Assembly: GCF_027497235.1 (NCBI RefSeq)
Contig: NZ_CP114902.1
Location: 4,304,001 to 4,368,000, forward strand
DNA: 64,000 nt
Direction: 5' to 3'
Source of the DNA: Micromonospora sp. WMMD1128
Lineage (GTDB): Bacteria > Actinomycetota > Actinomycetes > Mycobacteriales > Micromonosporaceae
Both the position numbers and the translations under genes were made by a program. Positions 32,604 through 40,769 of the stretch are shown in pieces (the first letter of the stretch is position 1; the number at the start of each line of letters is the position of its first letter). The notes under the pieces were generated by a model. That model was given only the letters and a program-made list of their open reading frames with translations. It did not search any database and was not told where the DNA came from.

Positions 32604-33083
32604 TCACACCCAGTAGGTGTCGTGCGTCAGGAAGAACTCGGTCCGCTCCTCCTCGCTCATCTCCGCCACCCGGTGTATCCCCTCGAAGTAGCCCTCCCGG
32701 GGTGCGCCCGGCGCGAAGTGCAACAGCATCGACGCGGGCTCACCGGACTCGTTGCGGAACCCGTGGACCCCGCCCTCGGGCACGTGGACGAAGTCACCCG
32801 GGCCGCAGTCGATCCAGCTCCGCCCGTCGTAGATGCGGATCGTGCCGCTGAGCACGAAGAACGACTCCGAGATGCTGCGGTGGAAGTGCGGGGCCGGGCC
32901 GCTCGGCGTCGCGCCCATGTCCCACCGGTAGAGCCCGAACTGGCCGTTCGTGCTGGCGCCGGTGGCCAGGTAGTGCGCCCCGCCGCCGCTGGCGTGGCGC
33001 AGCTCGGGCGCGGTGTCGGCCGGGCGGTAGGTGGCGCTGGTCTCGCCGGTGGATCCGCGGTAGCGCGGCGGTGGGTAGGTCAT
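32604..33083 (-). CDS. Cupin-domain protein
   Basis: 159 residues; GGAGAG precedes the ATG. The cupin motif 1 is GPAPHFHRSISESFFVLSGTI (His, His, Glu metal ligands) and motif 2 is GDFVHVPEGGVHGFRNESGE with a further His. A single small cupin, either a dioxygenase/isomerase-like enzyme or a sensor. A standalone gene between the sulfotransferase and the TPR membrane protein, with 184 bases upstream of the sulfotransferase that show nothing notable. Confidence 0.88.
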   Translation of the reverse strand: MTYPPPRYRGSTGETSATYRPADTAPELRHASGGGAHYLATGASTNGQFGLYRWDMGATPSGPAPHFHRSISESFFVLSGTIRIYDGRSWIDCGPGDFVHVPEGGVHGFRNESGEPASMLLHFAPGAPREGYFEGIHRVAEMSEEERTEFFLTHDTYWV

Positions 33084-33154
33084 CTGCTCTCCGTCCCCGA
33101 TCGGCGGATCCCCGGAATGGGAACGCCTCAGGATATCCACCGGCCCGACCGGGC

Positions 33155-36040
33155 TCACGGCTCGATCTGCTCCTCGTCCGGGACCACGGTCTCGACGTCC
33201 AGGTCCGCGTCGTCGAGGACCTCGATGACCCACTGCCACCGCCGCGCGTGGCGCATGCAGAACTCGGCGTACGCCGTGGCGAGGTCGTGGTCCGCCACGT
33301 CCAGCACCCGCAGCACGCGGTCCTCGTCGTCCGCTTCCCCTTCGAAGGCGCCCGCCATCGCGTGGCCCAGCTGGTCGAGGCACGCGTTGACCCTCGACAC
33401 CGAGGAATGCACCCGGTCCTCGACCATGTTTGCCAGGTACGGTTCGTCGTCGTCGATCCTGCTGACCTGTGGCAGGTCGAGGTCGTCGTAGCGCGGCACC
33501 GCCGGCGGGAAGTGGAGTTCGGCGGTGCGCACGAGCCGGACCGCTTCGGTGACGAGCCGACCGAACTTCGCCCGATCTTCCCAGTGCAGCCCGTGGTCGC
33601 GACCGATCCGCTCGACGACCTGCCAGGTCTGTCGGTCCAGCCGCACCCACCGGAGGACGTCGTGCAGGAAGGATGGCCGCGGGTCGGGCTGCAACCGCCG
33701 CCGGTGCCACTCCCGTTCCAGCAACCGGGCGCCCTCGCACAACAACTGCTTGACGTACGAGGCGACCCGCACCTTCGTGACGTCCATGGGACGCAGCGAC
33801 ACCGGTTGCAGGGACTGGTAGATGTCCTGCTCGAAGAAGCGGAACACCGCGTGGTGGCGCAGCCAGGCCAGGTCCGAGTCGCTGCTGAGGATCCAGGTCC
33901 GCAGCCGGGACGCAGTGCCGTACCGGGTGTCGGACTGGGTGACGACACGGCCGGCGCGCCCGCTCTCCGTGCTCTGCAGCGCAGCGCGCAGGTTGTCGAC
34001 GGCCAGGTGGGTCAGGAGTTCCACCTCGCCCCTCGGGTTGGCCCGGGGCAGCCCGCACCTCCGTTCGTCCGGGTCCCGGTCGGGCAGCTTGCGGGGATAC
34101 CCGCCCAGGGCGAAGGCCGCCACGCACGCCGCCGTGTAGTAGTCGAGGTGGTTCATCGGCCCGAACCAGTTCCATCGGCGCTGCACCCACCAGATGCGCT
34201 GCTCCAGCGCCCGGGGATCGGCCGGCCACCCGATCACCAGGGCCTGTCGCGCCTTCACCCGGTGGTGGCGGTGCCACCAGGTCGGTAGGCATTCCGCGTC
34301 CCGCACGTCGAACTCGATGCGTTCCAGCGGGGCGTCAGCACCGGGGCGCTCGCCCGACATGGCGGTTCCCGCGGCGCCACGCCGGTCGTCGTTCAACGCG
34401 CTCATCAGGCGCAGCGGCGCCCAGAGGTCGCGCATCGCGCGCAGCAGCCGGCGGCCGATCTCGCGGTCCACGGCCGGCACGAGCCGGGCCAGGGCGGCGT
34501 CGTCGTGCAGGCGGTGGAACTCCTGCCAGGCCGCGAGCGCCAACAGGGTACGGGCGGAGGACTCCTTGGTGAGCAGGACGCGCACGTGGTCCTTCGCCTG
34601 TTCCTCGGTGGCGAGGGTGGTGCGGTTCGCCACGGCTGGCCAGTAGCGGTCGGCCAGGGCGGCGCAGAGCCGCTGCCGGACCTGGTCGTGCACCCGGTGC
34701 CGCTCGGTCCGCCGGTCGTCGGACGGATCGTCGGCGAACCACTCCCCCACCAACCGCTCGGTGTAGCCGAGCGCGCGGGCGTACTGGTAGCGCAGTCGGA
34801 TCCACTCCGGGTGGCGACGGAGCAGGCGCAGGGTGGACCAGGTGAACCGCCAGGGACGCACGAGGCGGTAACGCCTCCGGCTCCAGAGCGCACCCGTGTA
34901 GCGACCTTCCAACTCGACCACGGCGAGAGCCGCCTCGTAGGTGTGCAGGGCGTCGAGGAAGAGCCCGAGGTCCTCCTGCACGCTCGCCACCATCATCCTG
35001 ATGTTGATGTTGAACGGGTCCAGGCGCAGCGCCTCCCGGTACCACCAGAGCGCGTCGTCGAGCTTCTGGTCGTCGTGGCGCTTCTTCGCCTCGTTGTAGC
35101 ACTCGAACAGCTCGGCGGGCATGTCACGGCCGTACCACTTGCGCCACGGCGGGTTCTTCGCCAGCCGGGTGGCCGGCAGGATCTTGGCCATGGTCCAGTA
35201 GGCCGCCCGGCAGGTGGCGTCCTCCCAGCTCCGCCCCCACATGGTCGTCGTCGTGCTCTGGGCGCGGCCCAGCAGCGACGTGACCGTGACCGACAGCCCG
35301 AACTGCGGCTCCTGCGTCCGCTTCTGCAGTGTCGCGGTGACGAAGTATCCGTTCCGTGGCCACAGGGCCGCCACCACGCGCGTGATGACCTGCATCGGGG
35401 ACGAGGTGTCGCCCTGCTTGGACAGCGCGTCCATGAAGCCCTGCGGCGCCGGGTCGGAGGGGCCGGCGTACGGCGGGTAGATGTCGGTGTCCGCCAACTG
35501 CCGGCAGAACCGGCTGCGCAGGTAGGTGGCGCACCCCTCCTCCTCGTCGGTCCCGTTCTCGAACTTTCGGATGTCGATCGGCCCGGGACGGTCGGCGAAG
35601 CTCGCCTGCCGCCAGGACCGCCACGCCACGTAGGTGAGCAGGCCGAGGCCGAGCAGGCCCAGTTGCCGCCACCGCAGCGGGCCGGCGGCGAAGAACATGA
35701 TGCGGGCGCCCGCCAACACCCCCCGCACCCCGTCGGTGAGGGCCGGCCACACCTGGTGGGGCGCCCACCGGGGCACCTTGACGACGCCGTCCCCGGCCAG
35801 ATAGAGGCAGACCAGCAGCGCCGTGCTGAACAGCAGGGCGAGCGTCAGCGCCGCCCTCGGGTGCGGCGTCGGGAGCGAGGCGGGCGCGGCCCGGGACCGC
35901 CGCCCGGTCCGGCGCGGGGCCCGCACGTCCCAAGCGTCAGGGCGAGGGACGTGGCACCGACGGTGCTCCCCCACACCCCACATCCGCCGCCCCCGCGCCT
36001 CTGACCTGCCCTTCAGCCTAGGCAGGAGGGTCTCGGACAC
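33155..36040 (-). CDS. 961-residue TPR-containing membrane protein of unknown function
   Basis: The GTG at 36040 is taken as start; an ATG at 35983 is an alternative. Two hydrophobic helices near residues 63-85 (LTLALLFSTALLVCLYLAG) and 105-140 lie near the N-terminus, so the bulk is probably cytoplasmic. A TPR-like pair follows (ECYNEAKKRHDDQKLDDALW WYREALRLDPFNINIRMMVA). The rest is a long alpha-helical region with many Arg, Trp and charged residues (WWVQRRWNWFGPMNHLDYYT, RTWILSSDSDLAWLRHHAVF). The C-terminus is acidic. No catalytic motif was recognised. No similarly organised family comes to mind. Confidence 0.75.
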   Translation of the reverse strand: MSETLLPRLKGRSEARGRRMWGVGEHRRCHVPRPDAWDVRAPRRTGRRSRAAPASLPTPHPRAALTLALLFSTALLVCLYLAGDGVVKVPRWAPHQVWPALTDGVRGVLAGARIMFFAAGPLRWRQLGLLGLGLLTYVAWRSWRQASFADRPGPIDIRKFENGTDEEEGCATYLRSRFCRQLADTDIYPPYAGPSDPAPQGFMDALSKQGDTSSPMQVITRVVAALWPRNGYFVTATLQKRTQEPQFGLSVTVTSLLGRAQSTTTTMWGRSWEDATCRAAYWTMAKILPATRLAKNPPWRKWYGRDMPAELFECYNEAKKRHDDQKLDDALWWYREALRLDPFNINIRMMVASVQEDLGLFLDALHTYEAALAVVELEGRYTGALWSRRRYRLVRPWRFTWSTLRLLRRHPEWIRLRYQYARALGYTERLVGEWFADDPSDDRRTERHRVHDQVRQRLCAALADRYWPAVANRTTLATEEQAKDHVRVLLTKESSARTLLALAAWQEFHRLHDDAALARLVPAVDREIGRRLLRAMRDLWAPLRLMSALNDDRRGAAGTAMSGERPGADAPLERIEFDVRDAECLPTWWHRHHRVKARQALVIGWPADPRALEQRIWWVQRRWNWFGPMNHLDYYTAACVAAFALGGYPRKLPDRDPDERRCGLPRANPRGEVELLTHLAVDNLRAALQSTESGRAGRVVTQSDTRYGTASRLRTWILSSDSDLAWLRHHAVFRFFEQDIYQSLQPVSLRPMDVTKVRVASYVKQLLCEGARLLEREWHRRRLQPDPRPSFLHDVLRWVRLDRQTWQVVERIGRDHGLHWEDRAKFGRLVTEAVRLVRTAELHFPPAVPRYDDLDLPQVSRIDDDEPYLANMVEDRVHSSVSRVNACLDQLGHAMAGAFEGEADDEDRVLRVLDVADHDLATAYAEFCMRHARRWQWVIEVLDDADLDVETVVPDEEQIEP

Positions 36041-36097
36041 GAGCCGGGAATGCGAAATCGCCTCCGGCCGTCCGCCCGGTTCAGCGGGCGCCCGCCG

Positions 36098-36838
36098 TCA
36101 GGGCGAGGAGGTCCAGCCCTGGCGGTGCAGCCGGTCGACGCCGTCCAGCAGCAGGTCCAGCGCGAACTCGAACTCGAACTGGTCGTCGCAGCCCGGCCCG
36201 ACCACCGACGCGTCGTCGTGGGACGCCGCGCCGGCGATCGCGGCGAGGTGTGGGAACCGGGCGGCAGCCTCCGGCGGGAAGCCGGCCGCCGGGTCGGGTT
36301 CGGCCGGGCCGGAGCGGCCGGCGCGGCGGGTGGCGTCGAACAACTCCTGGCTGAAGCCGAGGATCCGGCTGCCCATCGCGTGCATCACGTGGTGGGCCAG
36401 GTCGGTGGAGAACCCACCGGCCCGGAACGCGCCGACCATCGAGTCGAGATAGCCGAGGACACCGGGCGTCGGCGTGTTCCGCGACTCGATCGCGAGCGCC
36501 GCCCAGGGGTGGCGGAGCAGCATCTGCCGCGCCGAGAGGATGCGTCCGCGGACCGTCGGCTTCCAGTCGGCGTCGGGCTCCGGCGGGTCGATCTCGCCGA
36601 CCACCGCGTCGATCATGCCGTCGAGCAGTTCGTCCTTGTTCGCCACGTGCTTGTAGAGCGCCATCGGCACGACGCCCAGGTGCTGCGCGAGGTTGCGCAT
36701 GCTGAGGGATTCGATCCCGCCCGCGTCGGCGAGCGCGACGGCGGTACGCAGGACGCGCTCCCTGCTCAGGGGCGTGCGGCGGAGCGCCTCGGCCTGCTCG
36801 ACCATGTCGTCCTCGTCTTCCGGGGTCAGTGCTTGCAC
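36098..36838 (-). CDS. TetR/AcrR regulator (TetR_C_1-like)
   Basis: 246 residues from the GTG at 36838, with AAGGGAG just upstream; a longer ATG at 36874 would lie inside the operator. The helix-turn-helix is LSRERVLRTAVALADAGGIE SLSMRNLAQHLGVVPMALYK HVANKDELL. The C-terminal ligand domain resembles tetracycline-repressor-type TetR_C_1. It is divergent from the quinone oxidoreductase gene; two palindromes in the shared promoter make it the likely repressor of both. Confidence 0.92.
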   Translation of the reverse strand: MQALTPEDEDDMVEQAEALRRTPLSRERVLRTAVALADAGGIESLSMRNLAQHLGVVPMALYKHVANKDELLDGMIDAVVGEIDPPEPDADWKPTVRGRILSARQMLLRHPWAALAIESRNTPTPGVLGYLDSMVGAFRAGGFSTDLAHHVMHAMGSRILGFSQELFDATRRAGRSGPAEPDPAAGFPPEAAARFPHLAAIAGAASHDDASVVGPGCDDQFEFEFALDLLLDGVDRLHRQGWTSSP

Positions 36839-36848
36839 CCTAACTCCC

Positions 36849-36895
36849 TTGACAGGTGTACGGCGTACACCCATGATAGGCGTACGCCGTACACC
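36849..36895 (+). promoter_or_regulatory. Divergent promoter with two TetR operators
   Basis: Perfect palindrome GGTGTACGGCGTACACC at 36855-36871 and near-perfect GGCGTACGCCGTACACC at 36879-36895, centres 24 bases apart. The first fills the spacer of a rightward promoter (TTGACA 36849-36854, CATGAT 36872-36877). Two turns of helix apart, they suit a pair of TetR dimers. Confidence 0.85.
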
Positions 36896-36906
36896 TGGGA
36901 GGAACC

Positions 36907-37890
36907 ATGAAGGCGATCGTGCAGGACCGATACGGCCCGCCGGAGACGCTGACGCTCGCGGACGTCCCCACGCCGAGACCCAACCCCGACGAGGTGCTCA
37001 TCCGGGTCGAGGCCGCCTCGCTCAACGCGTACGACTGGCACGCCATGCGGGGCGACCCGCGGATGGCGCGGTTGGCGATGGGGCGGGCCCGGCCACGGGC
37101 GCGCATCCGCGGCCGGGACGTCGCCGGCCAGGTCGAGGACGTCGGCGCCGACGTGCAGGGCATCCGGCCGGGCGACGCCGTCTTCGCCGACCTCGGCGAC
37201 GCCAACGGCGCGTTCGCCGAGTACGCGTGCGTACCCGAAGCCCTGGTCGCGCCGCGGCCGGCGAACCTGACGCCGCAGCAGGCGGCGGCCCTGCCGCTGG
37301 CCGGCGCCACCGCGCTCGCCGGGCTGCGCGACGCCGGGCAGGTCGAGCCCGGCCACCGCGTCCTCGTCAACGGCGCCTCCGGCGGCGTCGGCACCCTCGC
37401 GGTCCAACTGGCCAAGGCGCTCGGCGCGACCGTGACCGGCGTGTGCAGCACCCGCAACGTCGACCTGGTCCGTTCACTCGGCGCCGACCACGTCGTCGAC
37501 TACACCCGCGACGACTTCACCCGGGCCGCCGGCCGCCACGACGTCGTGTTCGACCTGGTGGGCAACCGCTCGCTCACCGCGCTGCGGCGGGCGTCCACCC
37601 CGACCGGAACGCTCGTGCTCTCCGGCGGCGGCGTCTACCGGGGTGGCAGCCTCGTCGGGCCGGTCTGGTTGATGGCCCGTGGGCGGCTGCTGGCGCCGCT
37701 GGTCCGGCAGCGCGTCGTCGTCCTGTCCACCACGCCCGGCCGGGACCACCTCGACGCGCTGCGCGCCCACGCCGAGGCCGGGCACCTCACCCCGGTCATC
37801 GACCGCGCGTATCCCCTGCACGAGGTGCCCGAGGCCATCCGGTATCTGGAGGGTGAGCACGCCCGGGCGAAGGTCGTCATCACCCTCTGA
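36907..37890 (+). CDS. Zinc-independent NAD(P)H quinone oxidoreductase (MDR family)
   Basis: 327 residues; GGGAGGA precedes the ATG. The MDR architecture is seen: VLIRVEAASLNAYDWHAMRG, GRDVAGQVEDVGADVQGIRP GD, and the nucleotide-binding loop VLVNGASGGVGTLAVQLAKA. The zinc-ligand Cys/His cluster of alcohol dehydrogenases is missing, as in QOR/zeta-crystallin enzymes. It would reduce quinones or electrophilic alkenals, fitting induction by a small electrophile through the divergent TetR. Confidence 0.92.
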   Translation: MKAIVQDRYGPPETLTLADVPTPRPNPDEVLIRVEAASLNAYDWHAMRGDPRMARLAMGRARPRARIRGRDVAGQVEDVGADVQGIRPGDAVFADLGDANGAFAEYACVPEALVAPRPANLTPQQAAALPLAGATALAGLRDAGQVEPGHRVLVNGASGGVGTLAVQLAKALGATVTGVCSTRNVDLVRSLGADHVVDYTRDDFTRAAGRHDVVFDLVGNRSLTALRRASTPTGTLVLSGGGVYRGGSLVGPVWLMARGRLLAPLVRQRVVVLSTTPGRDHLDALRAHAEAGHLTPVIDRAYPLHEVPEAIRYLEGEHARAKVVITL

Positions 37891-37986
37891 CGGATCTCTG
37901 AGGTCGGCGGCGGGACGGGGACGACTGCGGGGCGGTGCACCGCACCGCCCCGCAGCGCGCGGCCGAGAGCCGCGCCGGAGCACCCG

Positions 37987-39342
37987 TCAGCCGCCGCGCC
38001 GGTCGTGCGGGACGGTGACGGTGACGGTGCAGCCCGCCGGCCGGCCGATCTCGTCGTGACCGGCGTAGGTCAGGCGGTACACCCGGTCGCCGCCGTTGCC
38101 GGCGCGTTCCGCCCGCAGCTTGCCCCGGGTGTCGGCGGTGCCGGTGGTGAAGCCGCTGACGTCGGTGGCGTCGCCACCGGTCACGCCGCTGAGGGTAAAC
38201 GCGTGCGGGCCGAGCACCCCGTCGCGCAGGTCCACGCGGACGGTGACGTCGACGAGCTTGTGGTTCGGCGGCCACAGGACCGGCCGGTCCACCACGCAGT
38301 CCAGCGGCCGTACCGGCAGGGGTGCGGCAAGGGTGGCGGTGGCGTGCCCGATCGTCGCGGTGAGCCGGGCGCCGGCCTCGTAGTACATGTGCGCGGTACG
38401 GCCGTCGAAGTAGAACGTGGGAGCGGCCGACCGGCCGAGGTCGGGCGCGGCGGCCATCGAGTCGTGCACGACGCCGAGGTGGACCTCCTGGTCGAAGTTC
38501 GCGCCCACGTCGACCGCGTGCATGTTGCCGTCGGCCGCATGGTAGATCACCAGGTTGCGGTCGTTCCAGCGGAGGAAGAACGGCCCCGAGGCGTTCGGCC
38601 CCTCGTCGCCCTGCGGGGTGACGATCGGCTCGGGCTGGATGGTCCAGGTCCGCGCGTCGTTCGAGACGGCCCAGCGGATCCGGCGGGACACCGGCCCGGT
38701 GGGGCCGGGCGCGCCGCCGGTGGGGTTGTCCATGAAGACCATGAGGTACCGCGTGCCGAGCCGGGCCACGGACTGTTCGAACACCCGGGCGTACGAGGTC
38801 TCGCCCCCGGTGCTCGCGTCCCGGCTGACGGCGGTGCCGCCGTAGCTGAAGTGGATGCCGTCGTCGGAGGTCGCGTACCGGGTGATCGAGTTCTCGCCGT
38901 GGTAGTAGAGGAACAGCTTGCGCTCGCCCTCGATCCACACGGCGTGCGGGGAGGAGACGTGGCTGACCGTGCTGTAGTGCGGCAGCCAGGTGTTGGCGAC
39001 GAGCGGGTTCCCGTCGTACTCGGTCCACGGCCCGTCGATCGAGTCGGCGTACGCGAGCGCGATGCCGCCGGGGCGCTCGTGCGGCGCGTAGTAGAGGTAG
39101 TAGGCGCCGAGCGGGTTCGGGAAGTAGTCGGCCGCGCGGATGACGCTGGGGAAGATGAACTCGCCCGTCGGGTTGTAGGCGAGGTCGTCCTTGTCGAAGG
39201 CGGTGCCCGCGTAGGTGAACGCCGGGAAGCCGAGTCCGGGATCGGCGGCGGCCGGCACGGCGCCGGCCGCGGTGACCGCGAGCAGGGCGACGCCGGCGGT
39301 GGCGACGGCGCGTCGGGGTGACGGTACGGATGGTCTGGGCAT
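37987..39342 (-). CDS. Secreted beta-propeller glycosidase-like protein (GH43/GH32-clan fold)
   Basis: 451 residues; GGAAGAAG precedes the ATG at 39342. A signal peptide (AVATAGVALLAVTAAGAVPA AA) is followed by five-bladed propeller-type repeats (AYYLYYAPHERPGGIALAYA, HAVWIEGERKLFLYYHGENS, YLMVFMDNPTGG, FFLRWNDRNLVIYHAADGNM, TFYFDGRTAHMYYEAGARL) as in GH43/62/32-like enzymes. A C-terminal Ig-like domain opens with LWPPNHKLVDVTV. The exact family and catalytic acids are not assigned. A palindromic operator lies about 100 bases upstream in the region shared with the LacI gene, which suggests joint control with the importer. Confidence 0.78.
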   Translation of the reverse strand: MPRPSVPSPRRAVATAGVALLAVTAAGAVPAAADPGLGFPAFTYAGTAFDKDDLAYNPTGEFIFPSVIRAADYFPNPLGAYYLYYAPHERPGGIALAYADSIDGPWTEYDGNPLVANTWLPHYSTVSHVSSPHAVWIEGERKLFLYYHGENSITRYATSDDGIHFSYGGTAVSRDASTGGETSYARVFEQSVARLGTRYLMVFMDNPTGGAPGPTGPVSRRIRWAVSNDARTWTIQPEPIVTPQGDEGPNASGPFFLRWNDRNLVIYHAADGNMHAVDVGANFDQEVHLGVVHDSMAAAPDLGRSAAPTFYFDGRTAHMYYEAGARLTATIGHATATLAAPLPVRPLDCVVDRPVLWPPNHKLVDVTVRVDLRDGVLGPHAFTLSGVTGGDATDVSGFTTGTADTRGKLRAERAGNGGDRVYRLTYAGHDEIGRPAGCTVTVTVPHDRRGG

Positions 39343-39658
39343 GCGTCTTCTTCCTGTGCTGTCGGGTGGCACCGAGGGACAGGGGTAACTCTCGGTAGAG
39401 GTACAGGCGTCATCGACCGTCGGGGCCGAAGCGCCGCCGGGGTGCTAATACGTATTAGCTTCTATGTTTCTCAAATGTTGCGCGCCAACCGCCGCCACTG
39501 TCAAGGGGGCCACCCCGACGAGCCGCTAATGCGCATTACTTTAGGGAGTTCACCCGCCGGAAATCTTCATCTACCCCTTGACAGCGCTCCGGGTCAGCGG
39601 TCACGCTCCATCCCAACGCCGAGCGCTAATACGCATTAGCCGCCCCGGAAGGACCGAC
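39343..39658. promoter_or_regulatory. Divergent control region with three CTAATACGYATTAG palindromes
   Basis: 316 bases without a gene. Near-identical 14-base palindromes lie at 39445-39458 (CTAATACGTATTAG), 39526-39539 (CTAATGCGCATTAC) and 39626-39639 (CTAATACGCATTAG). The first overlaps a minus-strand -10-like TATTAG for the glycosidase gene (with -35-like TTGAGA upstream); the third lies downstream of TTGACA at 39578-39583, just before the LacI start. These are the expected sites for the adjacent LacI protein, with room for looping. Confidence 0.85.
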
Positions 39659-40705
39659 GTGACCGCTCCCCCCAAGCGTGTGACCCAGCGTGACATCGCG
39701 CGGATGGCAGGTGTCAGCCAGGCGACCGTGTCGCTGGTGCTGAACAACCGGACCGACGCCGACGTGCGCATCGCCCCGGAGACCCGGGACCGGGTGCTGC
39801 GGGTCATCGCCGAGACCGGCTACGCCGCCGACCCGGCCGCCCGCCGCCTCGCCTCGCGGTTCAACCGGATCATCGGCGTGTTCACGTACGAGCCCGCCTT
39901 CCCCAGCGGCAGCCGGGACTTCTTCCACCCGTTCCTGCTCGGCATCGAGGAGTACGCCGAACGGGTCGGCTGCGACCTGCTGCTGTTCACCAGCGCGCCG
40001 GTGGTGGACGGCCGGCGACGCATCTTCCACCAGGACAACCGGCTCCGGCTCGCCGACGGCTGCCTCCTGCTCGGCCGCGAGATCGACGGCGCGGAGCTGG
40101 ACCGGCTCAACCGCGACGGATTCCCCTACGTCGCCGTCGGACGCCGCGACGACGCCAGCGGTCCGGTGCCCTACGTCGGCGCCGACTACGCCACGGCGGT
40201 GGCCCGCCTCGTCGAGCGGGCGTTGCGCGACGGTCACCGGCGCCTGACGTACGTGGGCATGGGCATGACCGCCGAGTCCTCGCAGGACCGGCGGCGCGGC
40301 TTCGACGCCGCGGCGACCGGCGCGGAGCACGCCCGGCAGCTCGTCGCGGCGGCCGGCGAGGCCGACGCCGCCGTCGACGAGCTGCGGGCCGACGGCAGCA
40401 CGGTCGCCTTCGTGGAGGACTTCGCCACGGCCGTCGCGCTGGAGTCGGCCGCCCGCCGGCGCGGGCTGTCCGTGCCCGGCGACCTGTCGATCGTGACACT
40501 CGGCGACCCGACGTCCCCGGTGCCCACCGACATCGCGTTCACCGGCTTCCACATCCCGCGCGAGGAGATGGGCCGGCAGGCCGTCGAGGTGCTCACCGGC
40601 GTCATCGACGGCAGCGCGGCCGGGCCGCAGCAGCGCCTGCTCCCCTGCGAACTCGTCGAGGGCGACACCCTCGGCGCACCCGAACCGGCGGTCGGCCGGC
40701 ACTGA
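39659..40705 (+). CDS. LacI-family regulator of the amino-sugar locus
   Basis: 348 residues from the GTG at 39659; GGAAGGA lies about six bases upstream. The N-terminal helix-turn-helix with hinge is VTQRDIARMAGVSQATVSLV LNNRTD ... ETRDRVLRVIAETGYAADPA ARRLASR. The periplasmic-binding-like effector domain follows (RIIGVFTYEP ... DGCLLLGREIDG ... GADYATAVARLVERALRDGH RRLTYVG). It heads the gene set FAD oxidoreductase, ABC importer, ROK kinase and NanE, and faces the secreted glycosidase. The three palindromes in the upstream region are its probable operators. Confidence 0.92.
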   Translation: MTAPPKRVTQRDIARMAGVSQATVSLVLNNRTDADVRIAPETRDRVLRVIAETGYAADPAARRLASRFNRIIGVFTYEPAFPSGSRDFFHPFLLGIEEYAERVGCDLLLFTSAPVVDGRRRIFHQDNRLRLADGCLLLGREIDGAELDRLNRDGFPYVAVGRRDDASGPVPYVGADYATAVARLVERALRDGHRRLTYVGMGMTAESSQDRRRGFDAAATGAEHARQLVAAAGEADAAVDELRADGSTVAFVEDFATAVALESAARRRGLSVPGDLSIVTLGDPTSPVPTDIAFTGFHIPREEMGRQAVEVLTGVIDGSAAGPQQRLLPCELVEGDTLGAPEPAVGRH

Positions 40706-40769
40706 GCTGTCGGACGGCACTGAGCGGTCGACCGCACCGAGCGGTCGACCGGGCAACTGGAAGGAAGCA

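Noticed and set aside
36098..36874. Longer TetR reading frame starting at the ATG at 36874
   Set aside because: The ATG lies inside the operator/promoter palindromes and has no ribosome binding site; the GTG at 36838 has AAGGGAG directly upstream.
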